Assembly: GCA_947568835.1 (NCBI GenBank)
Contig: OX387602.1
Location: 1,954,570-2,018,569, forward strand
From: Protonemura montana
Taxonomy: Eukaryota > Arthropoda > Insecta > Plecoptera > Nemouridae
DNA: 64,000 nt
Reading direction: 5' to 3'
How positions within the stretch are numbered: the first letter of the stretch is position 1; each line of letters opens with the position of its first letter. Below the pieces are notes generated by a model. That model was not told the origin of the DNA. It worked only from the letters and a program-made list of their open reading frames with translations, and did not search any database. The position numbers and the translations under genes were made by a program. This document shows positions 37,211 to 50,473 of this stretch, one piece after another.

Positions 37211-37784
37211 GAAACGCACAGTCTGAGCATTCGAGTGCGTTTTAATATGAGACGATCAAAGACATACCCTGAGAAGAGAATGACTGCAGTATTTTGGGGA
37301 CAATCGCCGCCCAATAAATCTTTTTAGCTTCCTCGGTATTATTTTTTATCTAAGAAAACAATAAAATTGCAAGGTCTTTAATGATCTTTTATACGAGGTG
37401 TTCATTAACTCGGTCTTAGCACTATTTGCGAGATTTTCTTGGTAAAGAGGAAATGGAGATCTCTTAAAGTTTACTATCTCTCCAAGAATAAAGTAAGTCT
37501 TCTCAAGTTTTTAAGACTGCCCTGAGAAAGTAGTTTCCTAATTTGCGGGCACGGAATTAATCTAGTGCTGCAAAGTTGACGGTAGTTTTAACACTTTTAT
37601 GAATGGCTCCTCCATAATAACTGTCCGTGGTTGAGAAATAAAATAAAATGTCTTTAGTTTTGCACAAACCATACGACATGTGAACGAAACACTGGGACAC
37701 GTGATTCCTCGGGGAGATCAATCTCTTTATTTTGCACCGTATTCTTACATCCGCTGTCTTCTGTGCTATCATCCTCTTGCAACC

Positions 37785-37826
37785 CCTAATCTAATACAAC
37801 GTGTTTTCTTTCATTACAGGTAAGCG
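37785..37826 (+). promoter_or_regulatory. Candidate recursive (zero-length exon) splice site
   Basis: An acceptor and a donor are directly joined: TTTTCTTTCATTACAG followed at once by GTAAGC, with the junction between 37819 and 37820. Upstream are two tandem CTAAT branch-point matches (37785-37789 and 37791-37795), about 25-32 bases before the AG, then a T-rich tract. This is the arrangement known for recursive splice sites in long Drosophila introns, where the intron is removed in steps and the donor is regenerated. It lies about 21.3 kb downstream of the donor at 16551 on the same strand. No function is proven, and a chance acceptor/donor pairing is possible. Confidence 0.5.
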
Positions 37827-37829
37827 ACT

Positions 37830-40800
37830 TCTACAAATGCCTGGATCGCTGTCGAGACCATTCGAACTGCCAGTGCCAGTTGCCGACTTCTTTGTAATTA
37901 TTACCGAATCGTCCGCGATTCTTTGTTGTTGCTGGTGGCAAACAAACGTTTACAAATGTTATGATTCTGAATTCTAAAATAGCATGACACACACACAAAT
38001 GCGCTCCGGTATACATATTTATCATCGGAGATAAATTATGCTGGAACCGCTCGGGGGTGTTAATTACTCAAGCAGGGATATGAATATCATTTCTTAATTA
38101 ATATTATTCGCTCTCTGAACCAACGTTTACATATTTGCTGCGATTAATTTACTTGCACAACTTGCAAAGTAAAAGGAGATATTTGTATTTAATATACACA
38201 CTGTTGGACCCCTCCATCCTCCACCTCCACCTCCTCCCCACGGCACCACTGTAAGTGCTTAACCAGGCTTTTATCAAACTGCAGCCGGAGCGTCGCATTT
38301 TCTTGCTTTTATTTGGATGCAGAAGAAAATATGACAACCTTACTTCAACAGATTTTCAGAGGAACTGATAGCCCCTCTCTTCCCAACAGTTATTTAGAAT
38401 CATACAGTGATTTAGGATAAGCAATTGCCTGGTGGTCAATTACTCGTAATTAAAAAAATACAAAAAAAGTCATAAAATTGCTGAACTGTAGTTTTTTCCC
38501 CCCGATTAGACATTTGCATGATTAGGGCTTCTAGCCCATGAGTTGGCTGACGCATATGGATAGACCGACCACTGTATGATAATTGAACGCGGTGGCTCTG
38601 GAGTTCTATACACGGCCCTTCTTTGACCGAATCCCGGCCAACTCACAGCTGACCGCTCGCCGGTCAGCTGCATTGCAATTATCATCATTGCAATTAATGT
38701 GCAATAAACCGTGATTCCGCTCGCAATTATCGGTGCATTCGATCACGAATCAAAAAGCCCAAAGTTGGTTAAAATGTGCACCGTTTTTCATCAGAAATTT
38801 AGTAAAAAAAAATACATAATTTAATTATTTAATAAGCTTATGTTATAACAATTAAGCAAGACAATAATCAATAAATAATTGTAATGTTGCAAGGCTGAAA
38901 GGCACTGGTTGTACTGGTTGCATTGCGTTAGTGTGAGTGGGCCCGTTGCGAGCCTGGGATGATGAGGAAGGGAGATAATAGATTCAAGCCACTCAATCAA
39001 TATGCGTTGTTTGTGAAACTATAACATTCTCAGTAAAGTTCGCCAGAAACATAATTGTAGGTCCTTGTTTACCACGCGCGCGTGTGTTAGTCAACGAATA
39101 TAACCCAACAAAGCTGTTGGCTACCCATCAGTTCTGCAGAGTAATTATTTGAGACTTAGTCTTGGACATGGCCATACCTAATTTAACAGCGACGTAGCGC
39201 CAAAGTTAGCAATGATTCCAACTAATTTCAACTTAAGACCGTTGCTTCCTTTGCTGCACATTCCCAACTCAATTAAAATATAATCACAAATTATCAGTGG
39301 GAATAACGACTCGCCGTGGTTCACTTTCTAAGGCGGGCTAGCGTTTAAATTCTCCGAAGAAGCGGAAAAATGGGGCTGCGTCTACCACCCCTGTCATGAC
39401 ACCTATTCGAGAAAAACCGTTAAGATAAAACACCATCCGAGCACTTTTTTTTAATTAAAAATGTGATCAAACATTTCATTTCAACGCAATCAAAGGCCAC
39501 GAATGCTGAGCGAGAAAAAATGTCAATGAGCTCGCCATGAGCGCTAATTTGGTGCCATCCAAAATGCAATAAACGCGATCCAGGTTTTCTTTAAGACCCG
39601 TACCCAGTGCGCATTCCCCCCGATGCAAATAGCTTATCTACCCTTTTCATGGCACCAATAAGAATACTTAAAAGCAGCCCTGAAAACCCCCCAACCCCCC
39701 ATTCGGCTTTCGTAAGGGGTGGTTTTCCGGTGGCTCTTTTGCAAGCAAGCGAGTGCGTGTGTATGTATATATACGAACTCTTTATTTAGTATTTTTCCTT
39801 GGACGAGCAAAATTCACCCCAGCGATACACTTCAGTACGCAGCCCAGATGCTATATTTTGTGTCGTTACCCCCGCCCGCCCCGGTGTAGTTTTTCCTTCT
39901 CTATTGAGCGAAAATGCGAAATATGCAAAAACTGGTCCGGCGAAGGTACCACAGAGTAAATAAAATTATAAATCATACAAGGAATTTAGCTTGGCACGCG
40001 CGGGTGGATCATTAAACCCAAATTTAATCCTCGAATATAATATTTCAATCAAAACTTCTAAATTTTACTAAAAGGTAATCTTCCCTCACCCTCGCCTCGC
40101 ATTTAAAATACTGCATCTGGGTGCAAATACATGGTCCCCTCGTTCGGTGGATTCTATGGCCTGAGGGAGGAACCAATCACAGTCGAGCCAACTTTGCATA
40201 TGGCTAGGATTTTTAATGTAAGTAATGGCATTGGCATCTCGTACCGAGGCAGAAACCGGACGCTTTGCGAAGATTTTCCTGGCAACTTTTGCCAATCCGG
40301 CTTTTGGAGCGTGTTTGCTGTTTGTACAATTTTATTGATAGTTTAGCTTCAGTACCGCTACTGATGGAACATATTGATATACATAAAATCTTCTTCCTCT
40401 TCCCTAACTCCATTCTACTAAGATACTGCTTAACCTTTGCCAGCCTTGTGCCAATATTTGGATCAAATTTACGAAATGTGAAGGCACATCCACTATACTG
40501 AAGCTCAGCGCAACATCAATATTGACGCGTTTTGAAGAGTTTTCACTTAGATACTCATGGTTTATTTAATCAAATGCTAAAATATGAGTCATATCAACAA
40601 TCTGTCCGTATATTGGTATCACTCACGCGACCAGGTTTGCCCTAAGGGGCGTTGTTCGAAGCCCGGGCCGCAGGAAAGCGCGTGTACTTACTTTCATTCA
40701 CGGAAATTGATTCTGCACATACGTATACCTACGTGCCCATTAGGACACCCTGATATTATCATTTTTATGTAATTGATTTCACATTAGGTTCACTCACAAG

Positions 40801-43800
40801 CACTGAGCGGAGATTTCAGTTTCTTTTGTCAACGAAAAATGCTTTTTCCACAATTGCACGGATCACAAACGAACTTATTTTGCGAAAGAGCTGCCGCTTA
40901 ATGTAGCCGCGCGCCCTTGATGTTTTTGAAAGAAAGTGATTCTAATCTGTTCTCGTAATTAATAGGCAACGCAACGTGACACTATTTAATGTATGGAGTA
41001 ATTATTGTTGTAGGTGTGCTGCGGCAAGTTTTACAAATGACAGTCTGTCGGAAGTTAACGAGGTGCCCCATGCTAAGCACCCATCGACGAGGGCCAAATG
41101 GACGCCAAAGCCGACGTCGACGCCGTTGTGCACAAGAAGGGGCGTGTAGTACGCATTAAGTTCCTTTCAGTTTCCATTTCTCCTTACCACACAAAATATA
41201 CAAATGAGTTGGGCCGCCATTTTACGTTCTAAGTTGATATATGAACGCTATAAATCTTCAAACACATCAACATTAACGCATATCCAACATGTTACACGCC
41301 GATATGATACGGGGCGACCGTAGAGCGCTATTCGCCTCAGATCATTGGGGAAATGCCTACTTTTTTATTGCACAGTCTTCGCGATTTATTTCAGGTTAAT
41401 TGAATACGTGCACCATCCCCTCGAAAAGCATCGAAACACTCACGTTTTATACCGACCTCTCAGACCCCTGTATGACCACGTCGATCAAAATGCCAGAGGG
41501 TGCACTCTACCAGGCTCTTGCGAAGGGTCCCCCGCCTGCAAAAAAGCATTTCAGCACAATTAGCGTCGATGAAATGAACACAAGATGATCTTCAAGTACA
41601 AGGGCTCAAGTTCGCTTCCAATAAATGTGATAATCAATGCTCGAAATACGGACTTAAGCACATGCAAGAAAAGCGCCCCTGAGAGCATGTCACGGCGCCT
41701 GGTCGATGCAATATTTAGAGATTAATCTATTTGGGGTGGCTCGGCTTTCAGAATGAAGTGGAAGGATATATCAGGCTCAATATCCATCAAGAAGATGCCA
41801 TGCGACTACAAGGACTGAATGTGGAATGACCTTTCCAAAGAAGTCGAGAGATTCAATTTTGAGAGAGCCCCCAAAGTTCCTAGCGGATTATTTGTCTGCA
41901 CGCAGCTCATCCTTTGGCTCTTCAAGCCAAAGAAGCTAAAGAACCGCGCGGCTCTTCCTTATATTTAGCCTTCATTTGCCAAATTAAATGTTTTCCTTGA
42001 CGCTCGGTCGATATACCGAACTGGCCCAGTGACGTATCGGCTCGTAAAATACATCTGCAGCTTTCGGGCAAAGGAGTCACGTGACTGCTCGCGCCCAAGT
42101 GATTGTCTCAGAGGCGATTATCGAGGAAAAGGTGCTGGTTGTATTGACAGGTCTCGACGCCGAGCTCCTTTGTAAATAACAACTGAATGATAACGCACAG
42201 GAAATCCGAAGTAAATAAGCACTTTCGGGCGATACAATGCCTGCCTACAAGCAACGGGATGGCAATTTCACCTGCTCAGCGTAAAACCCCGTGGGTTTAT
42301 TATAGGTTACAATGTTCCATCTCCAGCGTGCGCTAGAATCATGCACAAGATAGGTATTAATTGTCAAGTTCACTCGCATATAATTCCAGATCGTTATAGC
42401 AAGGCATTAGTGTATTGAGACCTACCATATACACCTTTGAAAGCGAACGACAATCCCCACAAGGATTCAAATAAATCTTTCGCTGTCATGGGAACGTGTG
42501 CACTAACCAGTCTATGATTAATATTGTCTGAACTTTCACTTTAAGCCGTTCTAAATTAAGAGGAGAATATCCAGATGTCATTTTTTGTGTTTAGGGTTTC
42601 TTTGCATCCCTTTGGAGAAAATTTGGGGGTGTGATAAGAGGAGCAATTCGAATTGTGCTGTGGAATGGGGAGTGTTGAGATGTGTTCTAAGTTAGAACAC
42701 ATAGAAAATAAAAACCAATTTACTTTGGCAGAGAAAATCAGAAGACATGGGCTGTACAGTGCAGTTTCACACAAGTTAAGAGACAAACTTTTTGTCCCCG
42801 GAAAACCGATAGAGATAATCTCTACTTAGCCTCGTGGAATTGAGAGTGTTGTGTTTTGGGCGCGTTCGCTCGTTCGTTCGTACAGCTGGCGAAACGGGTG
42901 CGAGGAACGGTAACAGCTATCTTTTTGTTCATAACATATTTATGAAAGCTATACCGACTTTAAGTTTAATCCGAGCCAGTCCATTGGGGTGAATCAGCAC
43001 ACAATCGTACCTAAGTGCGCATTGTCTGCATTATAGTAGCACCAAACGCTAAGTAAACGCAATTCATTTAATTAGTTTCTTCAAAACAATTGACAACTCT
43101 CTCGAAACTGTAATATAATCAGGCAAACTGCACTGACTTTAACTGTCTAACTTAATGAAAACTGACTTCAACTTTGCCTTACTTTGCTCGCGAGTCAAGT
43201 GTATTTCCTCCATATTCGAGGTTTCACCCCCGAGCAATTGTTGATAACTTTAGAGGTAAAGAGCGAGCTGAGATGGATGAGCATCGCGATTGTTTGCCTG
43301 CGTAATTTCAAGTACCTACAAATATTATTCACTCGCTGTGTGTTTGTTTCCGAAGCAGGTTAATCACGACAAACCTTGGTGGAGCATCTCACACGTCGTC
43401 TGCTTGCGCCAAGAAAGTATCAAAGATTTTTCAGAAAATTCAAATCAGGACTGTGAAAGTGTTGACGCGGTTGTTTGGGGCGTCAGGCCACGAATGAAGG
43501 TCTCTGTCCTCTGAAGAAATATCACATCACAGCGATTGCTCGCCCCACGGAAATTCTTTGGGTTTGAGTTACATGGCGAGTCGATTCGAAAACGATCTCA
43601 ACTTCTTTGCTTGGTAGTTCCAGGTCGACAACAAATTATACTGATACTCAATTCTCTTCAATGCTCCTGCATTCGATTACATTTCCTTCTTTCCTTCGTT
43701 TTGCCTTCTTTCCAACTTTCTTTGAGATCCGCAAGTGGTTCCTTTGAGATGTCGGCATGTTTGTCGACTTCTCACTCACCTCTCCATTCGCCGTTCAGCA

Positions 43801-44040
43801 TATTTTCTCTTCTTCAGATTAAAGCGAACTTTTAATTCCGACTGTCTTTTGCAAAATCTCTTAAAACTTGACACCTTATTGTTTGCTTAAGTTGCTTTAG
43901 ATCTGATGCCGCACCTTTTCTTCGTTCGAAATTTCTTACAATTTAGAAAGAGTGATTTCGGGCTTTTCATTTTATTCGATCCTTGAACTGCTTCACTGAC
44001 TATCGTTTCCATTTCACATGTCAGTCTTTTTGTTGTTGTG
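37830..44040. other. Non-coding intronic stretch with enhancer-like patches
   Basis: No gene is supported. The block at 38500-38760 is the most structured. An open frame at 41400-41588 follows an acceptor-like TTTATTTCAG (ending about 41394), but no matching donor or recognisable domain was found. C-rich and pyrimidine-rich tracts occur at 38213-38240 and about 43660-43740. Confidence 0.5.
38500..38760. promoter_or_regulatory. Enhancer-like block with E-boxes, palindrome and repeated ATTGCAATTA
   Basis: CAGCTGACCG (38646-38655) pairs perfectly with CGGTCAGCTG (38661-38670) around five bases, putting a CAGCTG E-box at each outer end. Immediately downstream ATTGCAATTA occurs twice (38672-38681 and 38687-38696), each combining a C/EBP-like ATTGCAAT and an ATTA homeodomain core. 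More ATTA/TAAT cores lie on both sides. Such density is typical of developmental enhancers. It lies about 0.8 kb downstream of the candidate recursive splice site. Function is inferred only. Confidence 0.4.
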
Positions 44041-44111
44041 CCTTCACCGACCTTGCTTCGTTTAGTTTGAAATTAAGTCCCGCTCGCTCTTCTCTCCACT
44101 TCTCTTCTCAG

Positions 44112-44152
44112 GCGTTTATCTCAGCCTGGCCTGGAGGCCGAAGTGATATAAG
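44112..44152 (+). other. Weak cryptic-exon candidate (41 nt)
   Basis: A strong pyrimidine tract from about 44078 ends in CTTCTCTTCTCAG at 44111, a good acceptor. ATAAG|GTAAAC at 44152/44153 is a plausible donor. In the phase left by the exon at 16460 the segment reads GVYLSLAWRPK and then stops, so it would end or poison that protein. In another phase it is open. Most likely a decoy. Confidence 0.15.
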
Positions 44153-44758
44153 GTAAACCCTGCCAACTTCAACGGGTCGAAACTATCTCCCTTCTCCACG
44201 GATTGCTGGCTGTTCTTCGCCTTTAGCCGGCGCGCGAATGTGGGAAAGGAAAATTGCACGGCACGGAAAGATCAAAAAGAGCCAAGTGTATTGATATAAA
44301 TGAAATCAAGCATTGCGAACGAGCGAGCGCCTCAAACGGCAACCTCTGAAAGACATCGAGTGGCTTGCGAGACTGACTGGAAGTGAGTTTTCAGAGAGAT
44401 AGTGCAAGTGACATCCCCTTGTTACCCTGCGGCTACAAGAAGTGAGACTCAAATATTATATATAGAGGGTGGACCACCCTCGTCCATGACTTGCTGTTTC
44501 TTGTGTTTTACCCCCAAGGCTTCCAAACTTGGATCATTGATGCAAGTAACATAAAACATGGAGAAAAGTTAAATGTGAAAGGGAGGCTTGCAGACGCAGT
44601 TCGACAGAGGCCGCCTGCTGTCTGTTTCCTGGAGGATGCGTGTTAATCCACACAAGCTGGACGAAAAATAGGGGGGCCGCGGGTTCGAAGGCATCGAGGT
44701 ACCGCGCATTCATCACAGAGAGTGTATCCAGACACTTGCACCGCGCGATAAGGTCTCT

Positions 44759-44796
44759 TATAAAATACCGATACGAGGGACCGACCGTTATCAGTC
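44759..44796 (+). promoter_or_regulatory. Possible TATA plus initiator core promoter
   Basis: TATAAAAT at 44759 is followed by TATCAGTC with the initiator A at 44793, a spacing of 34 bp, slightly long but usable for an arthropod core promoter. No downstream promoter element was seen, and the next ATG (44841) opens only about a dozen codons. It could be an internal or non-coding promoter, or chance. Confidence 0.18.
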
Positions 44797-46740
44797 ACCG
44801 CCGCCCTTAGGTTGGGTGCACTCTCAGGACGTGAGGCAGGATGCTTGAGAATGGCCTCTGGCGAAGTTCAGGCGTTTAATTACTAGAAGATTACCGTTAA
44901 ATTCAAAGCTAACTTAATTCTGGGTGGGCCGGGTGCAGATGACGCGAGACTTGGTTGAGAACGACGCCCGAAGCGACGCCTCTCTGGCCTTAAACCAAGA
45001 GCGTCGCGACGCCGAAATTTAAGCCATCAAATCTCACTCACGGCCCTTGTTGAGTGTTTAATGAGTTGAGTGGACTTTTATGACACAATGTCTCAGTATG
45101 TTTCTACCGCTTTGTATTGTTGAGAGGAAGACGACGGCAGACATCAAGAACGAATCGAATCAAACGTATCGTGCATTTTATTGTGAAAACTCTGGGGCTC
45201 GGTACAGTAAGTTCACAATTGGAAACTTCTAGGCCATGTCAACCATTATGTTTTGTAAGTGGATAAAGGACAATTCTCGATATTATTAGGGCAAAAGAAA
45301 CGTTATGGCCATTCGCTAGATCTGCAGCTCCGTATTTCGAAAGCTATATAGCTTTTCGAGTCGCAAGGAAGAGCCACCGATTCCGCTGGTCATCTTCTGC
45401 GCCTATTATCTGCACTATAATACATAATATTAGCTAAACGACCCGCCATGCGTCCACGTTAGTAGCGCGTAGCGCGTGGCCCCCTTATGCCACGACGCCG
45501 AGTCCAGCGACGCCAGCCAGAGCGCTATCAAAAGATCCAGACGCTGCGGCCGCCGCAATAAAAACGTAATATCTCGGCAAGTGGAAAATTCGTCCGCAGA
45601 GAAAATTCTGTTCGAAGCTCGATATTTATCATTCACTTAAGAAGCGCTTCAAGTAACTCACATCATTGACCACCACGCCTTTATATTGAATCAAAATTTG
45701 TCATTGCTTTTATTTTGCACCACTCACATCCAATAGCAAGTTTTGTTAAAAAAAAAAGGATGTCATAAAAGTATAAATCTTCTAGTTGTTGATATGAAAT
45801 CACGATTGCACGTGCATGGTCTTTAATTTAACTAACATTTTAATTAGGTACAAATGTTCAGAAGTTGGTTGTTGTCTGTATTTGCCGAGTCAGAGAGACA
45901 CCGCACTGTAGAATGGAGACCCCGTGATATTCCGCGAGAACGACGTTATGGAATTACATTTTAGCAACGATAGTTTCTCTTTGTGTGTTGTCTGGCTATT
46001 TATACGCTTGATTTGCCGTCGGAATTTAATTAATTTCTTGCACCAAGTGTTTTGAAAGGATGAATACTACATATAAAGAGATCTGGTATTGCAATGCTCG
46101 ATGAGAGGAAAGAGTCGCCATGCTTTATTTGGTTACGCCATACCATGTACACTACTACACTTCGGTGCTTGAATTGTTGACGCCGGCACCGAATACTATT
46201 TATTGAGCTTTGATCGTCGACGAAATCCCCACTTTATGTTACTGGCTGGCAAAGTCGGCTTGGATTGTTTCACCGCGAGAGTTGAGAGGAAACAATGCCA
46301 GCATTACTTCTGTGCAATTCAGGAATGTTTAATTTCTAGCATCTCTATTCCGCGCATTGTTTTCCACCGATAAGACGATAAGATGCTAAAAGACGTTCTG
46401 TGATTTATTGTTAGTTATTGAGCTCAGCGGGTTGTAAACAAATGGAAACATGATAATTGTATACCAGAATCAGAATGTGAACACATTTTGGGGATACTTT
46501 TTTTCAAAAATATCTTTATATAAACATAGAAAGAAGTGACAAATCATATTAATAGGAAAGACATACGCTAGCAGCACTTTTAGCATCGAATGGCGGAGAC
46601 GTCGGTGAGCGCCACGCCGCGACGCCTCGACGACGGCACGCGCTCGGCACCGGCATTCAGCGCCCCGATGCGACGGCTCTTTTTGCCTGGCTGATTTGAG
46701 CGTTTGTTTCACCGTGTGGCTAACTAAATGGAAACCACAA

Positions 46741-46780
46741 AGAGGGGGTGGTGCTGTGTGGGGGGCTGGGGGGGGGGGAG
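46741..46780. repeat. G-rich tract
   Basis: Contains GGGGG, GGGGGG and an 11-G run (46768-46778) within 40 bp. This satisfies the sequence pattern for a G-quadruplex on the plus strand. Confidence 0.75.
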
Positions 46781-48109
46781 AGCTTCTCTGTTCAGCACAC
46801 ATCCGATCCACACGTGCTAATCCAACCTGCTTTACAGCCGGGATTTGCGTTCTGCTACAACATGGGTGTCTGCCTGCCTGCTCGGGTGCGGTGTTTCAAA
46901 TTGCTGACCGGCCACGATTACTAATTGATGTCGCGAAATGGTTAAAATGATGAATAGGATCATATCAGGTATACTGTGCTAATATTACGTCCCTACGATT
47001 AATCAATTAAACACGAATACATTTCGAGATGAACCTTTGTTGCATGGAAATCGGATGAGAGACCAAAGGATCGGGAAGAATAGATTGCTTTTTTCTGAGC
47101 ACTCGGGGAAAGTATGCAGTCGATGCCAAACGAATTTAGTTTTCTTGTTTTCTTGGCCCCCCATTTACGCAACTGTATCAATAAAATATTTAGCAGTAGC
47201 GATATTGAAGTATCGATTTCCCTGCGAACACGATTGTTACAAGAAATTGAAGACGGAATTTAAGTGGCACGTCATTTCGTGTAGATAGATACTTCAATTA
47301 ATACCGACGCAGTGAAACTTTTCCGCTCGTCTTCTGAGATTGTGCTGGAAAAGTTTTCTTTACAATATCGAAGTAAAGATTCCGTATGACAAGCGTAAAC
47401 TTAATGCGCAGGATAAAATTCATCTCCAGAAAGTGTTTTTTTTTTCCCTTGTACACGCGTAAAACGGTAAAGAATGGTTGTAAAATTACTTGTTTCAAGT
47501 TTTACAAGCTTGTGATGACAGGCGTACAATGCATTAATTACGCTGACGTTTAATTTAACGGCCGTATCATTAACCCATCTCTTAGATTATTCATTCTTCC
47601 CTCATAATTGCAACGAAGCTAAAACGTTGAACACCTAGACTAAGGGTGCCATCAAACAATTATTTTTACCCAAGCAATTTCTCGAGAGGTGTATACATGT
47701 AGCATGCACGCAATTCTCTAGGAGAATGAATTTTCTGTTCAGTTGAGAGTTTCAATTTGAATTAGATACAGAACTCTCATTGGTACATTTTAGATTTTCT
47801 TATTCTCTGAACAGTAAACTTTCGTGTTCTAATTAAATTAAAATCATCAGAAATAAATGATTCTAGCTTGAGTTTAGATTGATGATATGTTAAGACCGCT
47901 TATGAAACAAACATTCTTATGGCAAAAACGACCTCAGCACACCTGTTATTTGTATCAGAAATTCTACTCTACCGAGACCGAGCCAATTTGAAAAGTTGTG
48001 AGCATTGTATTGGGTGCCAGACGATCCACCTTGGTAAAGTAGTTATGACAAGATGAGATGACAGGCTCAAGTTTCCCAAGTTTTTCGCAAGTTAGTTGTC
48101 TATCTCTCG

Positions 48110-48129
48110 GTGTGTGTGTGTGTGTGTGT
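48110..48129. repeat. (GT)10 microsatellite
   Basis: Ten perfect GT units. Confidence 0.9.
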
Positions 48130-49905
48130 TGTGGGCTGGTTCGGGTCGAAGGGAGTTGGGTGGGTTCGGGGTTTGGAAGCCGCCTCTGTTTGTGTTGATT
48201 TGAACTGATGCAGAGGTACGTCCGTGCCAAACGAGTTATCGTGACGCGTCTCAGATTCGACGCTAACTCGCAAAATTGTAAATGTCTTCTGAGATCTGTT
48301 ACTGCGATTGGCGGACAAGTACAGAAGAGAGACGAAAAACTCGCTCGAACGATGGCGCATGATCACACAGAGAAATTTAGTGATTTCATGAATAGAACGA
48401 CGAATTTACCATTATTACCGTTTTACTTTAGAATGTGGTTCACGGTACACTGCTCTATAATATGTCAGATTTTGTCATTGTATATTCCTAAGGTAGCTTC
48501 TTCATTCTAGTTTCTTACAACATTCAACCTTAGGCTTTATAAATAAATTTGTTTGCAATGCATGAGGTCATGCATAAATTTTGGATTTCTCAACGTAATT
48601 CAGCGCAACTTTATTGACCAGACCGGCCCTCGTCAAAAGTTGAATCGATTAAGGACATTCGCATGTTATGTGCTCATTTGCCTCGTCTTTTCGTTTATTC
48701 CATTTCTTCCTCGATTGCTACATGAAGTCGAAACATCTTGGAAAATGCATTTCAAACTTCCGCCGACTTCCAGCTCGGGAAATTGAGAGGTTACGCGATA
48801 TTGACAAAACCATTTCAACATCTCGTCCGTGCATGCACTCTTCGCCGGGTGATGCAGAATTATTGCGTCGGAGTCGATTCGACCTCTTTCCAACTTGATT
48901 GATCACATCACCGAGTACTGGAATCAGCACACTGTTTTAGCCAGCGAAAATAAGGTCATTCTTTAATAATCTACTTCTTTATTCAACGGATTCGAGACGG
49001 CTTCGAAACAGTCTTCACGCTCTGATATCTATATTTCATACCCAATGGGAGTTCGTAGCTGGCAATTTCGCCGCCGGACACTACAGAAGTTGATGATCTC
49101 TGACGAAAACTTTTTGCGGTTTTTGGAGACTGAGCAAAAATACGCTCTCTATATATGGTTTTGATTTATCGAGACCCTTTGCTGACCACGCTTTTCCTCG
49201 GCTGTCTAATAAAGTGTGTAATTGTCTCGCTCTCAGGGTGTGTGAAGCAGAAGAACGGAGGGCATAACTTTTAGTCTCCCTTTCTATAAGGTCAAACTAA
49301 TAAAATCACACACATACAAACTGTATAATAACGACTGAATGATTCAATCCACAAAAGTTGAATACCCATCAGCGACACACTATACCGTAACTCTAACTTC
49401 CCTTGAAAGCTTCAATGAAGATCTATCTCTTCCATTGTCACTATTGTATTTTGCAGTCTATTGCCAATTTCGGCGTTCTCCTGCGACTGCCCTGGCTAGC
49501 ATGGCTGCTAGCCCACACCCCCCCACAAACCCCCAGCCGTCCATAGCCCCAGCCGATCGCGTCGGTCATGCAAACTACCTCGCCCGGCCCGGGCTCCGTC
49601 CACGTTCAATGCTAATGAAACAAGATAGTGGTCTCAGAACAAGAATAACCAGGAGAATAACCACACATTACGACAACTGCAAGAAGATACAACTATGTGT
49701 CTCTCCATTGTTGGACCACAGCTTCTTTTATCGCTTGAATCAATTCCCATAGGTTGATTTGTTCCTTGTCTCGAACAATGACAAACCTATATGACTGGTC
49801 GGGACTCTATTGAAATGTTGAAATAGAATTTGTTGCCCGCAGATAACCATTGTTATTCTCATGGGTCGAAGAAAGATGCTTATTTATTTATATATTCTGG
49901 CCGAG

Positions 49906-49933
49906 TTTTTTTTTGTTTTTTTTTTTTTTTTTT
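49906..49933. repeat. Interrupted poly-T tract
   Basis: Twenty-eight bases of T with one G interruption. It could be the complement of a retroposon poly-A tail, but no element body was recognised beside it. Confidence 0.7.
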
Positions 49934-50446
49934 GTGTAGGACATACAGGAAGCAGATCTGTCTGTACTCTGAAATAATTTAGTGATTTGGTTTAGGCAGC
50001 TTCTGGTAAGATAAAGCAAATTGTACTCAATCCGTTGCCCTGCGCGCTCAGCCTAGGGGTTTCCTGGGAACGGTTTGGTGTCATTGCTACTAACACACAT
50101 AGGGTAGGCAGCATCAAAGGCAGGTAAACCCCACCGGCTTCCAACAATTCGCAATTCAAAAAAACCTTGCTGTGTTAATTGCCAGCCAGCACACACGCAA
50201 TTAATCACCTAAATTGCCTGAAACAAAACTAACTTTACAAAATGGTAGTATCAACTACTTTCCGCAGAGCACTTCGTCTAACTTTTCGACTGTTTCTGTT
50301 AAATGCCATGTATTACTCTTGGCACTAGAAATCGGAAACGCTATTAATTTACACGCGCCGGGGCAAACGGCGGCAGAGGTTTTGCTAGCTCCTGATCGTA
50401 TATTTCATCTACAAAGCCGTTTCCTTGGGCTATAATGTCCGCGCGC

Positions 50447-50473
50447 GACGACGCCGACGACGCCGACGCTGAC
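50447..50473. repeat. GACGAC/GACGCC micro-repeat
   Basis: Imperfect array of GAC, GCC and GCT triplets in the GACGCC style, with further GGCGACGACC and CAGACGCCGACC motifs up to about 50505. Confidence 0.8.

Larger units (their letters stand above)
32501..37784. other. Non-coding intronic stretch
   Basis: No gene is supported. The longest open frame (33554-34138, minus) owes its arginine run to the GGC repeat at 33809-33846 and has no domain. Other items are the C run at 36960-36976 and the 12-bp tandem repeat at 37159-37210. Confidence 0.5.

Noticed and set aside
40640-40670. GTTCGAAGCCC, resembling a tRNA B box
   Set aside because: No matching A box or cloverleaf could be drawn at the expected distance.
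41400-41588. 62-codon open frame after an acceptor-like TTTATTTCAG
   Set aside because: No good donor at its end, no recognisable domain, and an equally long open frame overlaps it in another phase.
44670-44700. GGGTTCGAAGGC, resembling a tRNA B box
   Set aside because: The T stem does not pair and no A box lies upstream.
47744-47782. TGAGAGTT...AACTCTCA 8-bp inverted repeat
   Set aside because: Short arms with a 20-base spacer are expected by chance in a window of this size.
50110-50135. GGCAG followed by GTAAACC as a second recursive splice site
   Set aside because: The upstream sequence is purine-rich and lacks a pyrimidine tract.
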